Shown: positions 60,420 through 64,000 of the stretch, in pieces
How positions within the stretch are numbered: the first letter of the stretch is position 1
Layout of the letters: each line of letters begins with the position of its first letter
Source: Paenibacillus oenotherae
GTDB taxonomy: Bacteria > Bacillota > Bacilli > Paenibacillales > Paenibacillaceae
Assembly (NCBI RefSeq): GCF_019443105.1
Contig: NZ_JAHZIJ010000009.1
Span: 62,001-126,000 of the forward strand
DNA length: 64,000 bases
Direction of reading: 5' to 3'
Notes under the pieces: model-generated
The model's input: only the letters and a program-made list of their open reading frames with translations
Told to the model about the DNA's origin: nothing
Databases searched by the model: none
Made by a program: the position numbers and the translations under genes

Positions 60420-61259
60420 ATGGATCGTACAGTAAGACTCCAAACACTATCTGCTTTTTTGAAGTCAAAAAGGGCGAAAATTTTCCCCGAATCTATTGGG
60501 CTCACTTCAGGCAGCCGCAGAAGAACACCAGGCCTCCGAAGGGAAGAAGTCGCCCAACTGGCAGGGGTCAGCACCACTTGGTATACGTGGCTTGAACAGG
60601 GGCGAGATATAAGAATGTCCGCATCGGTGTTGGATTGTATCGCAAATGCGCTGCAATTGACCGCTGATGAACGCAAATATGTATTTGCTTTAGCACTGGA
60701 GTCGGGTTTAGGGGCCGCATCGTCGAAGGAAGAACAGACAGAAATCAGCCCGTCTTTAAAAAAGATTATGAACGAGCTGCAATTTTGCCCTACCATCATA
60801 ACCGATAGACGTTATTTTATTGTCGGTTGGAATGAGGCGGCAGCGCACGTTTTTTTAGACTTCGAACAAATTCCGATCGATCAGCGCAATATGATTCGTT
60901 TGTTGTTCACAAGGAAAGAGCTTCAAAGATTGGCGGTTAATTGGGACCATTTTATCAGGGGATTTCTTGCTATCTTTCGTGCTTACTATGGTCAATATAT
61001 GGAGGATGATTGGTACGATCGGTTTCTTGAGGAAATGAAGCTTGTTCACCCCGATTTCGACCATCTATGGCAGCAAAGCGAGGTGAAATCGGCTCCGGAG
61101 GTTTTGATCGAATTTCGTCATGCAAAAGCAGGAAAGATGCTGTTTAATTTGACGTCCCTTCTGGTTCAAGGTAGTTCAGATTTGCGCTGCAGCATCTATA
61201 CTCCTGCTGTTGATTCCACAACAGAAAACAAGTTGCAAAAATTAATGGGCCGTAAATAA
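60420..61259 (+). CDS. XRE-type HTH regulator with MmyB-like ligand-binding domain
   Basis: A 279-residue protein. Residues about 8-75 carry the helix-turn-helix with SRRRTPGLRREEVAQLAGVS and TTWYTWLEQGRD, the MmyB/ClgR-like pattern. The rest, with PTIITDRRYFIVGWNEAAAH and MLFNLTSLLVQGSSD, is the MmyB-like PAS-related domain known to bind fatty acids in the family. Such regulators usually control an adjacent enzyme; here the divergent FabF paralogue 130 bp away is the obvious candidate. Confidence 0.9.
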   Translation: MDRTVRLQTLSAFLKSKRAKIFPESIGLTSGSRRRTPGLRREEVAQLAGVSTTWYTWLEQGRDIRMSASVLDCIANALQLTADERKYVFALALESGLGAASSKEEQTEISPSLKKIMNELQFCPTIITDRRYFIVGWNEAAAHVFLDFEQIPIDQRNMIRLLFTRKELQRLAVNWDHFIRGFLAIFRAYYGQYMEDDWYDRFLEEMKLVHPDFDHLWQQSEVKSAPEVLIEFRHAKAGKMLFNLTSLLVQGSSDLRCSIYTPAVDSTTENKLQKLMGRK

Positions 61260-61300
61260 TCAGCAAACCAGAGGCGCTGAATGCGGGGGCTTAGAGCACA

Positions 61301-62221
61301 TTATCTTTTGTATGCTTTCTGCAATTCCGCAAGATCAAATTTCTTCATTTTAAGAAATGCTTTTGTTATAGAAGCAACTTGCTCCGGCGTACCCTTGCTC
61401 ATCATCTCATCCATCTCTCTCGGTACGATTTGCCAGGACACACCATACTTATCTTTCAGCCAGCCGCATTGCTCGGCTTCAGGAACCTCAGAGAGCTTCC
61501 CCCAGTAGTAGTCAATTTCATCTTGTGTGTCGCAATACACCATGAATGAAACTGCCTCGTTGATACTAAATTGATGCTCGTGCGCGCTGTCCATTGCGGC
61601 AAACCACTGATTTGCCAGCATGAAATCGGCGAACATGACCGTTCCTTCTTTGTCAGGTTCCATGCCTTTGGGGTAGCGAGCGGTAAGTCCCTGCTTGGAG
61701 TTCTTAAATACGGATAAGTAAAAATGAATCGCCTCTTCCGTTTTGCCGCATTGATCACCGACAAACAATATCGACGGTATGATTGCAGGACGTACTTCAC
61801 CTTCCGGGTTGGTAAGAATCAACTGCCACGTCAAACCATACTTATCCTGAATCCAGCCATATCTCTCACTGAACGGATACTTATCGAGCGGCATTAACGC
61901 TGTCCCACCATCAGATAGCTTGTTCCAAACCTCATTAATTCTCTCCCTCGCATCTTTGTCACGGGACGGGTCAAAATTAACCATGAAAGACACAGACGGA
62001 TTGATTTTAAAATAGGGTCCTGCGCTGATCGCCATGAACTTCTGACCCCATATTTCAAAAGAGACTAGATCGCTATCGCCTGATGGTGTGTCAAGTAATG
62101 TGGTTACATTCGTAATTTTAGAGTCCGGGAACAAGGAAACATAAAACTCTGCTGCTTCCTTGGCCTCCTTGTCGTACCATAAATGCGGAACGATTGTTTG
62201 ATCTGTTAAACTGATTGACAT
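61301..62221 (-). CDS. Tandem VOC (PhnB-like) domain protein
   Basis: A 306-residue protein made of two PhnB-type VOC modules: about 8-135 (VPHLWYDKEAKEAAEFYVSL, YGWIQDKYGLTWQLI) and about 150-275 (PSILFVGDQCGKTEEAIHFY, CGWLKDKYGVSWQIVP). The DKYG-W-Q motif appears in both. The single-domain proteins are glyoxalase-fold relatives of demethylubiquinone methyltransferase, mostly without known substrate. Its role is not predictable. Confidence 0.88.
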   Translation of the reverse strand: MSISLTDQTIVPHLWYDKEAKEAAEFYVSLFPDSKITNVTTLLDTPSGDSDLVSFEIWGQKFMAISAGPYFKINPSVSFMVNFDPSRDKDARERINEVWNKLSDGGTALMPLDKYPFSERYGWIQDKYGLTWQLILTNPEGEVRPAIIPSILFVGDQCGKTEEAIHFYLSVFKNSKQGLTARYPKGMEPDKEGTVMFADFMLANQWFAAMDSAHEHQFSINEAVSFMVYCDTQDEIDYYWGKLSEVPEAEQCGWLKDKYGVSWQIVPREMDEMMSKGTPEQVASITKAFLKMKKFDLAELQKAYKR

Positions 62222-62446
62222 GATTCAACAGCCCCTTTATGGAGGAATTTTGACAACCCTATATTGTTATATACCATAAATGAGCTGTTCAAACACAGAT
62301 TTCGGTTCAACCCGTTATACATAATCCTGAAAACATTTCATCCTCCGCAAAACGCATTTAAGAAAATACGGGGTATGCCCATTCACTTATCTCCGCTCCC
62401 ACATACGATGGTTTAGCCTATCAATGTAAGGAGTGACAAGAAGAAC

Positions 62447-62776
62447 ATGTCATTTATGCCACCTCCACCTCCAACTCCCCCAGGATTCCCAGGGCAGCCG
62501 GGACCGTCGGCACCACCGGGAATTATGGCACCCAGTTCGCCTCCCCCGGGTTTTATCCCTCAGCAACCTGCGGTTTCGCCCTTTGCTGTCGACCCGGGAG
62601 CGATTGCTCGTTGTTTGTTTCGGAATACGTATGTTTGGCTCGTGAATGGAAATCAATTCTGGTTTTACCCGGTTTTCGTAGGTCGCACCTCGGTTTCGGG
62701 GTTTCGGTGGAACGGAAGGGTTTGGCTGTATACCGGATTGAGCTTGCAATCCATCCAATCCTTTACATGTTTCTAA
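62447..62776 (+). CDS. Proline-rich small protein with aromatic C-terminal domain
   Basis: A 109-residue protein with AAGGAGTGA 10 bp before the ATG. The first 45 residues are a PPPPPTPP/GFPG collagen-like tract. The last 60, with CLFRNTYVWLVNGNQFWFYP and GFRWNGRVWLYTG, are aromatic and beta-rich, ending in FTCF. Similar proteins with a low-complexity head and this tail occur in related bacteria without known function; a spore or surface location is possible. Base composition is normal and a strong terminator follows. Confidence 0.7.
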   Translation: MSFMPPPPPTPPGFPGQPGPSAPPGIMAPSSPPPGFIPQQPAVSPFAVDPGAIARCLFRNTYVWLVNGNQFWFYPVFVGRTSVSGFRWNGRVWLYTGLSLQSIQSFTCF

Positions 62777-62788
62777 ATGAACACGGGA

Positions 62789-62820
62789 AAAAGCTCCGTT
62801 CCACGAGGAACGGAGCTTTT
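62789..62820 (+). terminator. Terminator of the proline-rich protein gene
   Basis: AAAAGCTCCGTTCC (62789-62802) and GGAACGGAGCTTTT (62807-62820) are perfect arms, 13 bp past the stop codon. Confidence 0.92.
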
Positions 62821-62964
62821 CTTGTCATAAAAGGAGCCTTCGTGTGCCGGATTCATGTGTTGGCCACATATACTCTGCCTCATGCACGCCGAGAACTGCG
62901 CAAGATGCAGCAAGTCGGAGGAGCCGTACAACACACTGCGTGAGGGGACTCTGAAGTCATTCCA

Positions 62965-63175
62965 TCGGCGGCGGCAGACATTCCTGCGAATCGGCATGCT
63001 TTTTCTCTTTCCAGCCTGCTTAATACCGAATGCCTGCCAACGCGCAGGCATTTGGCCATATTTTTCCGATAGCGACCCAATCCGCCGTATATTCCTGCAT
63101 GATCGCAGGCATTCTGCCCTCAACGGCTTCTTTTAGCTGAAATTCCTGCACTTTCGCAGGCTTCCCCTCACTCTA
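62965..63175 (-). repeat. Four-unit CCTGC/GCAGG intergenic repeat, copy E
   Basis: Units at 62983, 63033, 63094 and 63145 (spacing 50, 61, 51). It is the sister of copy A, with homology continuing past 63175 (CCGGAT-TGTTG-AGTCAG). It lies between the convergent proline-rich and azoreductase genes. Confidence 0.8.
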
Positions 63176-63311
63176 CTAGCCGGATCTGTTGTAGTCAGAT
63201 ACAGCCACACGTTTGCAGCCTAGTTAACGGGAAGCCCGCCGGTTCTTGCCATGTGTGAACCAATCTTCGGCAGAAGCGGGACAGCCGCTTGTATGGCATC
63301 CATTACAGAAC

Positions 63312-63947
63312 TTAGAAGCTGGCTGCAACCTCTTTTGCTTTAACAATCGCTTTTTCTTTGATCGCTTGGCCTTGGTCTTGCGATAAAGCCATGCCTTCTA
63401 CAAAAATAGGTTCAAAGGAAGGAATTCCGTAGAACAGCGAGATTTTCTTCAGGTAGCTAAAACCGCTTTCCATCGCAGCAGCAGGACCCTCGGAATACAC
63501 TCCGCCGCTAGCTTGGATATGCAGTCCTTTTTTGTCAGTAAGCAGGCCTACAGGACCCTCCGGCGTATATTTGAACGTTTTGCCCGCAACGGAAACAGCA
63601 TCAATGTACGCTTTCAAAACGGGCGGGAATGAGAAATTCCACATCGGAGAAACAAAAACATACTTGTCCGCAGCAACAAACTGATCCACGAGTTCACCTA
63701 AACGTGCTACTTTTGCCTGTTCAGCATCGGATAGTTGGTCAAAAGCACTTCCTGATTGAAGTTTACCCCAGCCACTGAATACATCAGCATCAATTGCAGG
63801 AATATCCAGATTGAACAGATCAAGACGAATGACTTCATCCGAAGGATTCGCTTCGCTATACGCGTTAATGAACTCTTCACCTACAGCAAGACTGAACGAT
63901 GTTGAGTGATCATGCGGGTGTGCAGTAATATACAGTACAGTTGACAT
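63312..63947 (-). CDS. azoR: FMN-dependent NADH-azoreductase
   Basis: A 211-residue flavodoxin-like protein with [20 protein letters not shown] at the start, then [20 protein letters not shown] and the [15 protein letters not shown] loop, both around the FMN site in AzoR enzymes. GGAGGG precedes the ATG. It reduces azo dyes and quinones with NADH by a two-electron mechanism and protects from quinone or thiol stress. It is a single gene, with a TATAAT-like box upstream near 63985. Confidence 0.9.
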   Translation of the reverse strand: MSTVLYITAHPHDHSTSFSLAVGEEFINAYSEANPSDEVIRLDLFNLDIPAIDADVFSGWGKLQSGSAFDQLSDAEQAKVARLGELVDQFVAADKYVFVSPMWNFSFPPVLKAYIDAVSVAGKTFKYTPEGPVGLLTDKKGLHIQASGGVYSEGPAAAMESGFSYLKKISLFYGIPSFEPIFVEGMALSQDQGQAIKEKAIVKAKEVAASF

Positions 63948-64000
63948 TATTATAACTTCCCTCCAAGTTTAATGGTTGCTTTACTATTATAACTTTTTTT

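Overview
This 64 kb window looks like chromosome of a Paenibacillus-type member of the Bacillota. The evidence is near-perfect AGGAGG ribosome binding sites, TTGACA/TATAAT-like promoters, U-tailed hairpin terminators, an SLH-domain surface protein, two OmpR/PhoB-type two-component systems, several TetR regulators and an ECF41-type sigma factor. Genus is an inference. No rRNA, tRNA, CRISPR array or intact insertion sequence was found.

Layout. 1-6.1 kb: a cNMP-domain ABC exporter (5' end outside the window), a GNAT-like protein and a 36-residue peptide gene with its own promoter and terminator, facing a 1212-residue transporter with HEAT repeats and two more cNMP domains. 6.3-13.2 kb: a YceI-like protein divergent from a response regulator/kinase pair, a TetR/methyltransferase pair, and a TetR with matching operators in front of itself and of a reductase-hydrolase fusion. 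13.7-19.5 kb: hflX behind a 400-nt structured leader ending in a terminator, a kinase/regulator pair and an SLH protein. 19.9-28.3 kb: a BtrH-like cysteine-peptidase-fold protein, rtcB behind a 35-residue basic ORF and terminator, Nudix, 5'-nucleotidase, DUF3995 and TetR genes, and a two-gene AAA ATPase/TOPRIM-like module that resembles anti-phage systems. 28.5-40.6 kb: an AraC regulator fused in frame to a siderophore-binding lipoprotein, MFS/ArsR-rhodanese, a chemoreceptor, a 5'-truncated Fic gene, a 794-residue protein with two prenyl-synthase-like domains, an FG-GAP-like protein and a TetR gene.

40.7-53.8 kb: an MMPL transporter, then a 7.4 kb Rhs toxin cassette (GIY-YIG-like C-terminus and an adjacent leucine-rich candidate immunity gene) flanked by 387-bp direct repeats of the 3' end of the MMPL gene, then a three-gene ABC-2 exporter. 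53.9-64 kb: a MocR-type regulator, an ECF41 sigma factor divergent from a carboxymuconolactone-decarboxylase-like/MFS operon with a matching promoter, a FabF paralogue divergent from an MmyB-like regulator, a double VOC protein, a proline-rich small protein and an azoreductase.

Across the window, five copies of a roughly 210-bp intergenic element occur. Each has four CCTGC/GCAGG units spaced about 50, 61 and 51 bp, and four of the five lie between convergent genes. I cannot assign the element to a named family. It and the hflX leader, the rtcB leader ORF, the 36-residue peptide locus, the two-domain prenyl-synthase-like protein and the repeat-flanked Rhs cassette are the main candidates for undescribed biology.
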